A stretch of DNA of 64,000 nt, taken from contig NZ_BJKL01000010.1 of assembly GCF_006538345.1 (NCBI RefSeq), forward strand, positions 1 to 64,000. Reading direction: 5' to 3'. Below the pieces are notes generated by a model. The model was not told the DNA's origin and made no database searches. It worked only from the letters and a program-made list of their open reading frames with translations. Below, piece after piece: positions 43,544-53,395 of the stretch. Source of the stretch: Alteromonas sp. KUL49 (GTDB lineage: Bacteria; Pseudomonadota; Gammaproteobacteria; Enterobacterales; Alteromonadaceae). How positions within the stretch are numbered: the stretch's first letter is position 1; the number at the start of each line of letters is the position of its first letter. Both the position numbers and the translations under genes were made by a program.

Positions 43544-45694
43544 ATGAGTAATGTTAGCGCAAAAAATGCCTCCAAAACCCACTATTCAACGTGTACGTTA
43601 TGCGAGGCGATGTGTGGCATAGAAGTCAAAACACAGGGGCAGGAGATCCTGTCGATTAAAGGTGACAGAGAAAACCCGTTCAGCCAAGGTTACATCTGCC
43701 CTAAAGCATCAGCCTTGAAGGATCTTTACGACGACACAGACCGACTTAAAACGCCTGTTCGCAAAGACGGAGATAAGTGGGTTGCTATCAGTTGGGAGGA
43801 AGCCTTCGGCGTTACCGCTCAAAAATTACATGATATTCAACAAGCACACGGTAACAACTCGGTGGGAATTTACCTTGGTAATCCGAACTCTCACAACATG
43901 GGTTCTATGCTGTTTGGGCCTTACTTTTATCGTGCACTAAAAACACACAACCGTTACTCGGCAACGTCGGTTGACCAGCTTCCCCATCACATTGTGTGCA
44001 GAAAGCTCTTTGGTCATATGTCGCAAATTCCTATCCCCGACGTCGATCATACTAACCACTTCATGATTATTGGAGGAAATCCGCTAGCTTCAAATGGCAG
44101 TATTATGACAGTGCCAAATGTGAAAAAGCGCCTCAAAGACATTCAGAAGCGCGGCGGCAAGATAGTAGTCATCGACCCCAAACAATCTGAAACCGCAGAT
44201 ATCAGTTGCGAGCACCACTTTATTAAGCCCGGATCAGATGTATTACTGCTGTTAGCAATGATTAATACCCTTTACCGAAAAAACCTCACCAATTGGGATG
44301 GGATAAAACAGTATATTCCCGACATTGACGCTATTAAGGACTACACAGCCCACTATACACCTGAAAGAGTAGCCTCGCACACAGGAATTAACGCTCAAAC
44401 AATCGAACAGTTGGTCATTGATTTTTGCGAAGCAAAGTCAGCGGTATGTTACGGACGCATGGGCGCAAGCGTCCAGGTGTTTGGTACCCTCACCCAGTAC
44501 CTCATCATGTTGTTTAATATCCTCACCGGTAATCTGGATAGACGAGGTGGCATGATGTTTACCCAACCTGCGGCAGATATCCTTGCCGTTGCTGGGCCAG
44601 GTAGCATGGGAAAATATACCTCCAGAGTCAGAGGCTTGCCCGCTTTTGGCGGAGAATACCCGGTTTCCTGCCTTGCAGAAGAGATCACCACAACAGGTGA
44701 AGGCCAAATCAAAGCTATGGTGTTAGGTGCGGGAAATCCAGTGCTGACAACACCTAACGCTGAACAGCTTGACCAAGCTTTCGAACAGTTAGAATTTATG
44801 GTGGCGGTAGACTTCTATGTGACAGAAAGCACGCGCCATGCAGATATTATTTTGCCGCCAGTCACAGGACTTGAGAGAGACCATTTTGACTTGGTTTTCC
44901 ATAACTTTGCGGTACGCAATTACGTGACCTATTCAGAACCTGTGGTTGAGGTTAGCGATGAGCATCTCACCGACTGGCAGATTTACCTTAGCTTGGCTGA
45001 AAAGCTCGATGAACTCAATGGTAAGCCAACCAAGCACTATAAACATTTGTGGGACAAGAAACCTAGCGGCGTTATCGATGATTTATTACGCAACGGTAAG
45101 TATGGTGCAGAAGAGCACAACTTGACGTTAGAAAAAGTAAAAGCTAACCCTCATGGTATTGACCTTGGACCGCTTCAACCAGCCTTACCCGATGCAATTT
45201 TTCACGGTGATAAAAAAATCCCCCTTGAATTTGATTATTTTATGGGAGATTTGCCACGGGTCGAAGAACACTTCTTTACCCCTAAATCAGACAAGGGTAA
45301 TTCACCCCTGATGTTGATTGGTCGCAGACATCTCAAAACCAACAATTCCTGGTTACACAATAGCCCCAGAATGCATAAAGGGAGCAACCGCTGTAGCGCA
45401 CAAATCCATCCAAAAGATGCAAAAGTTCACGCTATCGCAGATGGCGACCAAATAGTAGTAACATCCCGCGTGGGACAAGTAACCGTTGAAGCAGAAATTA
45501 CTGACAAAATCATGCCAGGCGTTATTTCCATCCCCCATGGCTGGGGTCATAACAAAAAAGGCATTACATGGCAGGTGGCAAGTCAAAACGCGGGGGCGAA
45601 TGTTAATGCATTAACCGACGAAATGGCCGTGGATGAGCTCTCTGGAAACGCGGTATTGAATGGTGTACCTGTATCAATCGCTCGTGCCAGTTAG
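43544..45694 (+). CDS. Molybdopterin oxidoreductase (formate dehydrogenase / nitrate reductase catalytic-subunit superfamily)
   Basis: 716 residues. A 4Fe-4S site opens the protein (Cys17, Cys20, Cys24 and Cys52: CTLCEAMC and YICPK). The large bis-MGD cofactor region follows (YLGNPNSHNMG, IIGGNPLASNG, IVVIDPKQSETAD, LTGNLDRRGG, VLGAGNPVLTTPN, DFYVTESTRHADIILPP) and then the C-terminal dinucleotide-binding domain (IGRRHLKTNNSWLHN, RCSAQIHPKDA). There is no Tat signal and no partner gene, so it is probably a soluble cytoplasmic enzyme. Its substrate is unknown. The gene stands alone, 100 bases after the membrane sigma gene and just before the convergent tRNA terminator. Confidence 0.9.
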   Translation: MSNVSAKNASKTHYSTCTLCEAMCGIEVKTQGQEILSIKGDRENPFSQGYICPKASALKDLYDDTDRLKTPVRKDGDKWVAISWEEAFGVTAQKLHDIQQAHGNNSVGIYLGNPNSHNMGSMLFGPYFYRALKTHNRYSATSVDQLPHHIVCRKLFGHMSQIPIPDVDHTNHFMIIGGNPLASNGSIMTVPNVKKRLKDIQKRGGKIVVIDPKQSETADISCEHHFIKPGSDVLLLLAMINTLYRKNLTNWDGIKQYIPDIDAIKDYTAHYTPERVASHTGINAQTIEQLVIDFCEAKSAVCYGRMGASVQVFGTLTQYLIMLFNILTGNLDRRGGMMFTQPAADILAVAGPGSMGKYTSRVRGLPAFGGEYPVSCLAEEITTTGEGQIKAMVLGAGNPVLTTPNAEQLDQAFEQLEFMVAVDFYVTESTRHADIILPPVTGLERDHFDLVFHNFAVRNYVTYSEPVVEVSDEHLTDWQIYLSLAEKLDELNGKPTKHYKHLWDKKPSGVIDDLLRNGKYGAEEHNLTLEKVKANPHGIDLGPLQPALPDAIFHGDKKIPLEFDYFMGDLPRVEEHFFTPKSDKGNSPLMLIGRRHLKTNNSWLHNSPRMHKGSNRCSAQIHPKDAKVHAIADGDQIVVTSRVGQVTVEAEITDKIMPGVISIPHGWGHNKKGITWQVASQNAGANVNALTDEMAVDELSGNAVLNGVPVSIARAS

Positions 45695-45710
45695 GACAAA
45701 AGAAACAAAA

Positions 45711-45734
45711 AAGCCCCAGCAAATGCTGAGGCTT
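45711..45734 (-). terminator. Terminator of the initiator tRNA gene
   Basis: Arms AAGCC-C-CAGCA / TGCTG-A-GGCTT with one mismatch and a two-base loop, just beyond the tRNA 3' end. On the minus strand the stem is followed by TTTTTTGTTTC. Confidence 0.85.
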
Positions 45735-45739
45735 CGATG

Positions 45740-45816
<77 letters not shown>

Positions 45817-45997
45817 CCAGAAAATTCGTTGAATTAGCGTTTGTTATATCGCCTCCCTTCAACGTGGTGCGTATTATACATAGGCACTTTGCTAACACAA
45901 GGCTTTAGCATCGAAATATTGCATTTTTCTGAACGCTCGCTCACTATTTGTGCGCTTTGTTCATCAAAGCATCAAACAATGGCGTGAACATGGGCTT

Positions 45998-46300
45998 TTA
46001 GAAAAACTTTTCCATTTTTTCTGCCAGTTTAAAGTCAAGTTCACTGATTCCATCAGCGTCATGTGTGGTCAGTCTTACATCAACTTTATTGTACACATTG
46101 TACCATTCTGGATGATGATTGAGCTTTTCTGCCCATATAGCCATTTGTGACATCCAACCAAAAGCGCGAATAAAACTTTTAAACTTGAATGATTTTCTTA
46201 GCGCATCACCTTCTAACACCCATGATGTTCCATCAGTAACCAAGGTGTTTAACGTTTCTAATTTTGACTCAATCTCTTGAGGGCTTAATTTTTCGACCAT
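45998..46300 (-). CDS. phhB: Pterin-4a-carbinolamine dehydratase
   Basis: 100 residues, the normal size. The active-site motif HHPEW with the following [14 protein letters not shown] and the helix EKLN before it are the family signature. It regenerates the tetrahydropterin cofactor for phenylalanine hydroxylase by dehydrating the 4a-carbinolamine; no phhA is in the window. The gene is single, between tRNA-fMet and a TonB-dependent receptor, and has a GAAAAT-rich leader without a strong ribosome site. Confidence 0.93.
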   Translation of the reverse strand: MVEKLSPQEIESKLETLNTLVTDGTSWVLEGDALRKSFKFKSFIRAFGWMSQMAIWAEKLNHHPEWYNVYNKVDVRLTTHDADGISELDFKLAEKMEKFF

Positions 46301-46401
46301 GTTCGATTTTCCAAATGTTTTTTACAATCTAAGCAATAAAAATCTTGAAAGTCAGCATTAGGATATACATTTAAAAAACCACTGCGGTTTGATTTCTTTA
46401 C

Positions 46402-46429
46402 AAAAAAAGGCCGGCATAGCCGACCTTTT
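46402..46429 (-). terminator. Terminator of the second TonB-dependent receptor gene
   Basis: Stem AAAAGG-T-CGGC / GCCG-G-CCTTTT (minus strand, one mismatch) with a three-base loop and a T run of seven. It starts 22 bases after the receptor stop codon. Confidence 0.85.
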
Positions 46430-46450
46430 CATTGTAAACAATGCTAGCAA

Positions 46451-49153
46451 CTAAAACTCGATTGCCAGTCTTGCATAGATTTGACGTCCACGAGGGTCGT
46501 GAACTTTGGAGTCAAAACCACTGTTAGTAAATAATTGAGGAGGATCTTCGTCAAACAAGTTGATTCCACCTACGGTAAGTACATAACTTTGGTCAGTATC
46601 AAACACAGAACCTAAATCAATATTGTACTGGGCGTCTACAGTTAGATGACTATCAACTTCGTAGAATCCATCAGCACAACCTGTAAGGTTTGATGTACCA
46701 TCCGAGCAGTTTTGGTCATCGTCGTATGATGAGATATAGCGAACGAAAATGTTTGCTGCATGCACATCATGAGACCACGCAAGCCCGAGGTTCATTCTCA
46801 ATTCAGGAGAAGACACACCAATATTGTTAAAGTTACGACGACCCGCACCATCAATCATACCTGCTTGAGGGTCGTCTAAGTCGTACTTAGTAATGTAAGT
46901 TGAATGAAGTGATGGAGTGAACACGCCCATCTCTGTCTCAATTTTGTAACTTGCAACAAAGTCTAAACCTGAAGTTTCCAGCGAACTCGCATTCACGTAG
47001 GTGTTATTAATTTGAAGCAGTGGCCCTGTCAATGGATCGCCAGCACGAACAATGCGGTCTGGGTTGGTTGGATCATCATTGAGTACAGCTTGTGCATTCT
47101 CTTGAATAATCAGATCTTCGAATTCAAAGTTCCAATAATCCACTTCGAATGACAAGTCTCTGAATGGCTCAAATGAGAAGCCCACATTATAGGCTGTAGA
47201 TTCTTCTGGCTTAAGGTCAGAGTTACCCGAAGTACGCACAGCCACAAACGCCTGCGCCTGCTGTACTGGATCTACCAATTGTTGTAACGACGTAGCACCA
47301 CCCTGGGCTAAGAATACCGTAGGTGCTCTGAACGATGTTGAAATAGAGCCACGCAAAGATAACGAATCAGACGCGCGATACGACACCGCCAGTTTTGGAT
47401 CTACCGTACTACCAATAGAGCCGCCGTAGTCCTCGTAACGAAGGGCAATCTGGACGTCTAAATCGTCACTTACGGGAAGGGCCAATTCACCAAAGGCCGC
47501 CCAGACATCTTGGCTACCATCAATATCTGGGTTACCAATAACAAAGGTGAAGCTGTCTTGGTTTGATAGCTCATCGTAATCTTGAGTCAGCTTTTCTTCA
47601 CGATACTGAACCCCCAGCGCAAGCGCCGCATAGCCACCGCCCATTTCAAAGGTATCAAATGACGTAAAGGCTTCAAATACTTCAAGGTCTGCCTGTGAAT
47701 CAATCACCTGCTTACCAGTAAATGAATCGATGACGTTTTGTGAGTTAGGTGCGCTCGAATATGAGGTAGCAAACGGATTGTAAAACTCACAATCACCCTG
47801 TCCTGGTGTACCTGTAATCGGGTTACAAGAAGATCCACCAAAACCTAGCAGCGCTAATTGGAATTCAGTGTTCAAAACATCAGGAACTGAGAACATAAAG
47901 TTGTTCACAGCACGTGTATAGCTTACTTCCCAGAAACCTGTGTCGGTTACACCTTGAAGGTTGGTACTGAAACGGAAAGTATCAGATTCTGTGTTAGCTG
48001 GGTCTCCGGGGAAACCGTTACCTTCAGCTCGACCGAAGAAAGCAACTGGCTGACCAAATGGATTCTGTGGGTGATAGTCTGGCACTATGGGCGAAGTCAA
48101 AATTGGGAAGCTAGGTGCACCACCACGCTCTGCACGATTACGTGCCATACCAATTTCAGTGGTCCATGTAATATCATCACTAAACTCGTACATCGCACGG
48201 GTGTAGGCATTTATTCTGCTTTCATCTGGCACATAAGAATAGAATGGACCAAAGTCAAAACCACATAAACCAACTTCTAATCCAGGAATAGTGCCACTTG
48301 GCGCTAATAAGTTTGGATATCCACCTAGCTCTTCACAACCATAAGGGTCGATGATTGGCAGAGCTCCTACTCCAGGAATGTTTAAGAAATAAGAAGCAGG
48401 ATTACCTAGTGCACTGGTATCGTCCTGCGGACGACTTAAACGTCTATCACTGATAAACAGTGGTGAGCGATTTGTGTAGCTAATTGCGGCAATGACGCTG
48501 CCGTTATCGCCGCTAGCACCCCACAAACCTTGTAAAATATATTCTTTATTGTCGCCGTGAGCACCGTCTTGATAATCAACGGTCACCATAGCGCCATCGT
48601 AATCACGTTTGGTGATGAAGTTAACCACACCGGCAACTGCATCTGAGCCATACAGCGCTGAAGCTCCGTCTTTCACAACTTCCATACGATCGATGGCAAT
48701 CATGGGAACTAGCGAGCTAGTATCGACAAAGTTCAAGCCTTCATTGGTTGGTTGAGCATTGACTACCTGACGTTTGTTGTTCAATAACACCAAGGTTGAC
48801 GCAACGCCCAAGCCGCGCAAGTTAATATTCGACGTGCCTGCAGTTGCGTTCTGTGTAAATGCGTCAGGGTTATTCTCTGCACCTGTGTTAATGGTGAGTG
48901 TTTGCGTGATATCGGCAATGTTTTTTGCACCAATCGAATCAATAGCAACACTATCAACCACTGCAAGTGGAGATGGGGATTCAAAGTTTTCGCTACGTCG
49001 AACGAAACTACCTGTCACTAGGATAAGTTCAACGTCTCTAGCTTCAGCCTCTTGAGAGTCTGCTTCTTCCTGTGCAAAAGCTAAGTAGGGAGAGCAAAGT
49101 AGCGCGGCTCCAACCAAGGAAGCAACCGCGGTCTTACGCGTATTTAATTTCAT
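46451..49153 (-). CDS. TonB-dependent outer-membrane receptor
   Basis: 900 residues from the ATG at 49153, where a signal peptide ending AFAQ begins; an in-frame ATG at 49198 would add a non-signal stretch. TonB box-like ELILVTGSF, plug domain (SPSPLAVVDSVAIDSIGAKN, STLVLLNNKRQVVN, RMEVVKDGASALYGSDAVAGVVNF), then a beta-barrel ending in the terminal phenylalanine (ARLAIEF). This plug wording (RRSENFESPSP) is of the group often called TonB-dependent receptors with unknown cargo. It is far from the ulvan genes and next to phhB and MaoC, so its substrate cannot be inferred. It has its own terminator and an A/T-rich 252-base upstream gap. Confidence 0.92.
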   Translation of the reverse strand: MKLNTRKTAVASLVGAALLCSPYLAFAQEEADSQEAEARDVELILVTGSFVRRSENFESPSPLAVVDSVAIDSIGAKNIADITQTLTINTGAENNPDAFTQNATAGTSNINLRGLGVASTLVLLNNKRQVVNAQPTNEGLNFVDTSSLVPMIAIDRMEVVKDGASALYGSDAVAGVVNFITKRDYDGAMVTVDYQDGAHGDNKEYILQGLWGASGDNGSVIAAISYTNRSPLFISDRRLSRPQDDTSALGNPASYFLNIPGVGALPIIDPYGCEELGGYPNLLAPSGTIPGLEVGLCGFDFGPFYSYVPDESRINAYTRAMYEFSDDITWTTEIGMARNRAERGGAPSFPILTSPIVPDYHPQNPFGQPVAFFGRAEGNGFPGDPANTESDTFRFSTNLQGVTDTGFWEVSYTRAVNNFMFSVPDVLNTEFQLALLGFGGSSCNPITGTPGQGDCEFYNPFATSYSSAPNSQNVIDSFTGKQVIDSQADLEVFEAFTSFDTFEMGGGYAALALGVQYREEKLTQDYDELSNQDSFTFVIGNPDIDGSQDVWAAFGELALPVSDDLDVQIALRYEDYGGSIGSTVDPKLAVSYRASDSLSLRGSISTSFRAPTVFLAQGGATSLQQLVDPVQQAQAFVAVRTSGNSDLKPEESTAYNVGFSFEPFRDLSFEVDYWNFEFEDLIIQENAQAVLNDDPTNPDRIVRAGDPLTGPLLQINNTYVNASSLETSGLDFVASYKIETEMGVFTPSLHSTYITKYDLDDPQAGMIDGAGRRNFNNIGVSSPELRMNLGLAWSHDVHAANIFVRYISSYDDDQNCSDGTSNLTGCADGFYEVDSHLTVDAQYNIDLGSVFDTDQSYVLTVGGINLFDEDPPQLFTNSGFDSKVHDPRGRQIYARLAIEF

Positions 49154-49405
49154 AGTGTGATTCCAAATCAAAGCGCACCACTCCCGGCAAACCCACACAT
49201 TCCGTTAGTGATAAGCTGGACGATTTATATTGTTGTTGTGTAAGGCCAAAAATCAACCTACACATTGATGGTATGACTCATTTCACATTTTGTAAATTTA
49301 TTGTGAATAATATGTTCACATTAATTTTACACATGGTCCGACCTGTTAAACAAAAGAACTAATCACCATGAAAATTTATTACCTCAAAAACAGACGCTGC
49401 AACCT

Positions 49406-49855
49406 TCAGGATGTGACGACTGCGAGCATAAGAAATGTACCTACAAGCGCAAGATCACCCGAAGACTTTATCTCACAGGACGCTTCAACTTTATAAAGCA
49501 ACCCTGAACTTTTCTGAGCTATTTCTTTAACCGTAAACTTATATCTCACACTGTCGTCACTACTCACAGGTGACAAAAACCTCAGCATATCAATACCGTA
49601 GTTTATCGTAGACGCAATGCGTTCAGATGCACCCACCACTTGAGAAAACGCTTTAGGCATAAGGGATGCGGTTAAAAAGCCATGGGCAATAGTTGTTTTG
49701 AATGGACTTTCCTTTGCACACTTTTCCTTGTCTAAATGAATCCATTGATGGTCGCCAGTGGCATCGGCAAATTGGTTTATATCGCTCTGAGAAACTTGCA
49801 TCCATTCTGGTTGAACAAGCTCATCACCTTGCTGTAGTTCAAGTAGAGACTTCAT
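49406..49855 (-). CDS. MaoC-like (R)-specific enoyl-CoA hydratase family protein
   Basis: 149 residues. Hot-dog fold with the hydratase-2 motif: the catalytic Asp-His pair in FADATGDHQWIHLD and then TIAHGFLTASLMP. The C-terminal part (LRFLSPVSSDDSVRYKFTVKE) completes the fold. It may hydrate trans-2-enoyl-CoA, linking beta-oxidation with 3-hydroxyacid use. It is divergent from a LysR gene, which is its likely regulator. The start ATG follows a short GAATGATAAAAA leader without a strong ribosome site. Confidence 0.88.
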   Translation of the reverse strand: MKSLLELQQGDELVQPEWMQVSQSDINQFADATGDHQWIHLDKEKCAKESPFKTTIAHGFLTASLMPKAFSQVVGASERIASTINYGIDMLRFLSPVSSDDSVRYKFTVKEIAQKSSGLLYKVEASCEIKSSGDLALVGTFLMLAVVTS

Positions 49856-50041
49856 TTTTTATCATTCCACTAGTTAAGATTGCACCAAAATCTACTATCA
49901 ACGTATTGAATATTTCAATTAACTTTTAATAATAGGTATTTATAAAGAAAGTTGTTACAATAAGGTTAACTTTTTTAGATAGATACGCTACCCATTCGAC
50001 AGTGGGAATATTCATAGGCAAGTGATTAGCAAGGAAACAGG

Positions 50042-50944
50042 ATGAATCTCAATAGAATTGATTTAAATCTATTCGCCGTATTTGATGCTATCTACACCGC
50101 AGGTAGTCTAACCAAAGCCGCGGACGTACTGTGTATAACGCAACCCGCAGTGAGTAACTCTCTGGCACGATTAAGAGAAATGTTAAACGACCCCCTCTTC
50201 GTAAGAACGGGACATAGCATGACGCCTACACCGGTGGCGCAAAATATTATTGTGCCTGCCAGACAGGCACTAGCCCTGCTTCGGCGAAGTGTTCAAGAGA
50301 GTCACACCTTCGACCCATTAACCGCGGAAAAGGTTTTCAACTTCGCAAGCCGAGATTTACTAGAAGTGAGTATCATGCCAAGACTGGTGTCAAAACTTCA
50401 AAATCTCGCCCCCAACATATGCCTAACTAACTATGAACTTCAGCGTAGCCAAGTCGTTTCAGCTATGGCTGCAGGAAGCTTAGATTTTTTTGCAGATGCG
50501 TCTACTTTTACCGACCCGCATTTGTGTAAAGAAAAAATTGCTCAAGATAGATTTGTAGTGATGGCAAGAAAGAATCATCCAGCACTCAAAAATGGTTTGG
50601 ACCTCGATACCTTTTTGCGGTTAGGACACATTAACGTTTCGCAGCGCAAATCAGGTGCAGGCCCAATTGACATTGCATTGGACAAACTGGGTAAACGCCG
50701 AAAAGAAGTTATGCGCAGTCAACACTTTCTCACCGTTCCAAGTACCATTGTTAAGTCAGATCTTATTGCATGTCTCCCTTATCATTTAGCGAAGCACTAT
50801 GATTTGTCGATATATGAAATGCCGTTTGATTTACCACCGGTGGAGTATTTCTTGTACTGGCATGTAAGTGCTGACAATGACTACGCCCATATGTGGATGC
50901 GCGAGCAAATTATGGATGTGGCGAGTCACTTCAAACCTTCATAA
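50042..50944 (+). CDS. LysR-family transcriptional regulator
   Basis: 300 residues. The winged helix-turn-helix is at about 8-66 (LNLFAVFDAIYTAGSLTKAADV, LCITQPAVSNSLARLREML, DPLFVRTGHSM). The co-inducer domain follows (RDLLEVSIMPRLVSKL, INVSQRKSGAGPIDIALDKLG). GGAAACAGG precedes the ATG. It stands divergent to the MaoC gene across a 186-base gap, the usual arrangement for a LysR regulator and its target. The effector is unknown; an acyl-CoA or aromatic compound is possible. Confidence 0.93.
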   Translation: MNLNRIDLNLFAVFDAIYTAGSLTKAADVLCITQPAVSNSLARLREMLNDPLFVRTGHSMTPTPVAQNIIVPARQALALLRRSVQESHTFDPLTAEKVFNFASRDLLEVSIMPRLVSKLQNLAPNICLTNYELQRSQVVSAMAAGSLDFFADASTFTDPHLCKEKIAQDRFVVMARKNHPALKNGLDLDTFLRLGHINVSQRKSGAGPIDIALDKLGKRRKEVMRSQHFLTVPSTIVKSDLIACLPYHLAKHYDLSIYEMPFDLPPVEYFLYWHVSADNDYAHMWMREQIMDVASHFKPS

Positions 50945-50978
50945 GGTATAAATCGACATCCTCAGTTATTATTGACCT

Positions 50979-51008
50979 AGGTACCCGCCTCGTTAAAATC
51001 GGGTACCT
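50979..51008 (+). terminator. Terminator of the LysR gene
   Basis: Nine-base arms AGGTACCCG / CGGGTACCT with a 12-base loop, followed by TATCTAT. It starts 35 bases after the stop codon. Confidence 0.75.
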
Positions 51009-51165
51009 TATCTATACCTAATCGCCTCCGCTGCCCATCCCCTCACCGATTAGTTATTATTTTATATACCTAAGTATCGACTTGAAGATTTTTTCGACTG
51101 ATTATTTTTTGTTTACTAGATACCGAACAGGCAAACAATCCAAATAAAAAATCGAGGAATTAACC

Positions 51166-51558
51166 ATGTTGAAAATTGTTAAAGCTTCTCTAGTTATCGC
51201 AGCTGCTCTTGGCTTTTCAGGAATGGCACAAGCAAACGTAAACGAAGCACTAGCTAATATTTGTACTATCGTTCAAGCGGATGACAAAGGTGAACTTCGC
51301 AAGAAAATGCGTGCAGTAGAATCAGACTACCGCCTTAAACTAAAAGACTACTACACGGGCATCAGCTGTAACGGCAACAGCCTTATTCGTACAGCCATGT
51401 TGGCAAATGCAGTAGATGTTGGCTCTCTACTGGTTAAGAAGATGCCAAAGAGTGACCTTTCTGCACCAGAAGCTGACGGCAAGACCCTTCTAGCATGGGT
51501 GAGCGAACAAGGTCTAGAAGGCAATGCAATCACAGCAGTGGTTAACAGCCGCCTATAA
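51166..51558 (+). CDS. DUF3718 secreted protein, copy 1
   Basis: 130 residues with a signal peptide ending at MAQA (about 23). The mature part is alpha-helical with paired cysteines (NICTIV at about 33 and ISCNGN at about 66). It matches the DUF3718 family of small periplasmic proteins of Alteromonadales, whose function is unknown. A second copy at 53673 is about 94% identical in protein (8 differences in 130) but differs at many silent positions. The leader has CGAGGAATTAACC before the ATG and the element ACCTAAGTAT about 90 bases further up, both shared with copy 2. A strong terminator follows at 51622. Confidence 0.85.
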   Translation: MLKIVKASLVIAAALGFSGMAQANVNEALANICTIVQADDKGELRKKMRAVESDYRLKLKDYYTGISCNGNSLIRTAMLANAVDVGSLLVKKMPKSDLSAPEADGKTLLAWVSEQGLEGNAITAVVNSRL

Positions 51559-51621
51559 AGCAAATTTCACATAACCATGTGAAACGGATTCAACATGGTA
51601 GCAAGCACACTTGCTTGCAGT

Positions 51622-51649
51622 AAAAAGGCAGCCCAAGGGCTGCCTTTTT
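51622..51649. terminator. Bidirectional terminator between DUF3718 copy 1 and the PEP-CTERM-like gene
   Basis: Arms AAAAAGGCAGCCC / GGGCTGCCTTTTT with a two-base loop and T runs on both strands. Confidence 0.9.
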
Positions 51650-51662
51650 GCTTTCAGCCTAA

Positions 51663-52367
51663 TCACACTCTTCTTTTATTGCACAAAGCAAGCAATAGTA
51701 AGCCGAGAACACCAAGCAAGTTTGTGGGCGCAGAAACGGTCACAGCCCCTGACGATATTCCCATATAATCAAGGTAAACGGCATCTCTACCTGAGCTTAG
51801 TCCGAAGAACGACACACTTGAAATCCCATCTAGGTCTATCACTCCAATAAAATTGGTGTTACTGGGAAATGTTGGGGACACATTTCCATATTCACTCAAG
51901 ACCGTTTTAGTCTGCCCATTAACCGAAATATCAAGTGTAATAAGATTACTCACTAGATCTCCGCCATCCAATATATTACCTGCTCCTCCAATAAAAATTG
52001 AAAATGCAGTAACAGGCGAATCAAAGGTAAACACACCTGTTTGGTCAGTAGTAAAGCCTAGAGAAACATCGCCGTCATAGGCCGCTATATCGGCATCTCC
52101 TCGCCTGGCACTTTCTGCAGCTAGATCCGCTGCGCCAAAAAAATTTGGACATGGCCAGTAAGTATTTGTAACACACGTAAATTCACCACCATTAAAAGCA
52201 ATGGGTGAAGACTCACTATGGGACAGATATTCAAAACTATCGTAAGACAATACTCCTGCCTGAGATGTAAAACCACTGACATCATTAACAAAGAATATTG
52301 GGGCGGCATTTAACGGGGCGCAAACACATACTAGGGAAACTAAATAAACTAATAAACGCTTAAACAT
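51663..52367 (-). CDS. Secreted protein with PEP-CTERM-like sorting tail
   Basis: 234 residues from the ATG at 52367, which begins a clean signal peptide ending PLNAAP; an in-frame ATG at 52427 would add 20 residues. The body looks like the beta-sandwich of many PEP-CTERM exported proteins (GVFTFDSPVTAFSIFIGG, SNLITLDISVNG, FIGVIDLDGISSVSFFGL, DAVYLDYMGIS). The C-terminus has VSAPT (about 211-215), a hydrophobic helix (216-228) and KRR, the variant sorting signal also found on the cohesin-like protein at 15329. The function is unknown; it would be processed by an exosortase encoded elsewhere. Confidence 0.8.
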   Translation of the reverse strand: MFKRLLVYLVSLVCVCAPLNAAPIFFVNDVSGFTSQAGVLSYDSFEYLSHSESSPIAFNGGEFTCVTNTYWPCPNFFGAADLAAESARRGDADIAAYDGDVSLGFTTDQTGVFTFDSPVTAFSIFIGGAGNILDGGDLVSNLITLDISVNGQTKTVLSEYGNVSPTFPSNTNFIGVIDLDGISSVSFFGLSSGRDAVYLDYMGISSGAVTVSAPTNLLGVLGLLLLALCNKRRV

Positions 52368-52987
52368 ATTTTTGTTCTCATGATCAAAAAGAAAATTGCA
52401 GATATATGTAGTTAGCATGAATGCCAATACAAATTACTCCATCAGCCAATAGATAGAGGTCGTACTGCATGAGAACTGCGTTTTTGCATCAACGTCGTTC
52501 AACCGGAGTTGAAGAAAGGACTGTTTTTCTCTAGAGAAAAACGGTGAGCATAACTTCCATGTCGACCTATCACAGGCATCACAACTCAGCGTAATACTCC
52601 CTGTCGCCAAGTAAGTTGGACAAGCCAAATTCGAGCCATAACGTAAGATACTGTTTTATAAAACCTTGTCGAGCATATATTAAAAAGGTGTAAAAAACAC
52701 AGACACTAAGTCAATGGCTCTTGCTTGAACAGCCTGAATCATGCTCAAAAATAGTGAGACAATCATGAACATTGTGCAGCAAAAATCGACGTTACGTTGA
52801 ATATCATTGTTAGAATTTTATGCCAACTCGAATATGAATAAAGGTAAAACACTGAATTTTTAGCAGATTAATCATCTAGCGCGTGACAAACAAATAATGG
52901 CATAAAGCTCGCTTATCAGTCCGGAGCTTAAAATCATGGAATGAACAGTTCGCCAATCAACAATTATAATTTTTTACAGGAAGCACA
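52368..52987. other. Intergenic region of about 620 bases with several inverted repeats
   Basis: No gene that I can support. Inverted repeats TTCAAC-CGGA-GTTGAA (52498-52513) and the 20-base perfect palindrome at 52523-52542 lie close together. The rest is A/T rich. It may hold the promoter of the PEP-CTERM-like gene (upstream side) and of the DUF1348 gene. Confidence 0.45.
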
Positions 52988-53395
52988 ATGAAGAAACACC
53001 CTATTCCACCGTTTGACTTAGCCTCAGCAACCGCAAAAGTACAAGCTGCCGAAGATGCTTGGAATACCAAAGAGCCAGAAAAAGTCGCTTTGGCCTATAC
53101 ACCAGATTGTGTATGGAGAAATCGCGATCAGTTCTTTTCTGGTCGAGATGCTATCGTTCAATTTCTCACCGAAAAGTGGAAAAAGGAACAACAGTACAAG
53201 CTTCGCAAAACACTGTGGTGTTTTGATACACACAAAATTGCGGTTAAGTTTCAATACGAGTGGCATGATAGCGAAGGACAGTGGCATCGTTCTTATGGTA
53301 ATGAATTGTGGGAATTTGATGAAAACGGACTTATGGCACGCAGAGAGGCCAGCATAAACGACGTAGATATAGAAGCAGGTGATCGCGCTTTATAG
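52988..53395 (+). CDS. DUF1348 / SnoaL-like NTF2-fold protein
   Basis: 135 residues. The order [93 protein letters not shown] matches the DUF1348 family, an NTF2-like cone fold of about 135-150 residues. The function is unknown. The ATG follows ACAGGAAGCACA. It stands alone between the inverted-repeat region and DUF3718 copy 2, so it separates the two DUF3718 copies together with the PEP-CTERM-like gene. Confidence 0.88.
   Translation: MKKHPIPPFDLASATAKVQAAEDAWNTKEPEKVALAYTPDCVWRNRDQFFSGRDAIVQFLTEKWKKEQQYKLRKTLWCFDTHKIAVKFQYEWHDSEGQWHRSYGNELWEFDENGLMARREASINDVDIEAGDRAL

Noticed and set aside
44438-44712. Two antisense reading frames of nearly 90 codons inside the molybdopterin oxidoreductase gene
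   Set aside because: They overlap each other and the intact enzyme gene and have no start signals.
52434-52628. A 64-codon reading frame on the minus strand in the gene-free region
   Set aside because: It contains the palindromes, has no ribosome site and no recognisable product.
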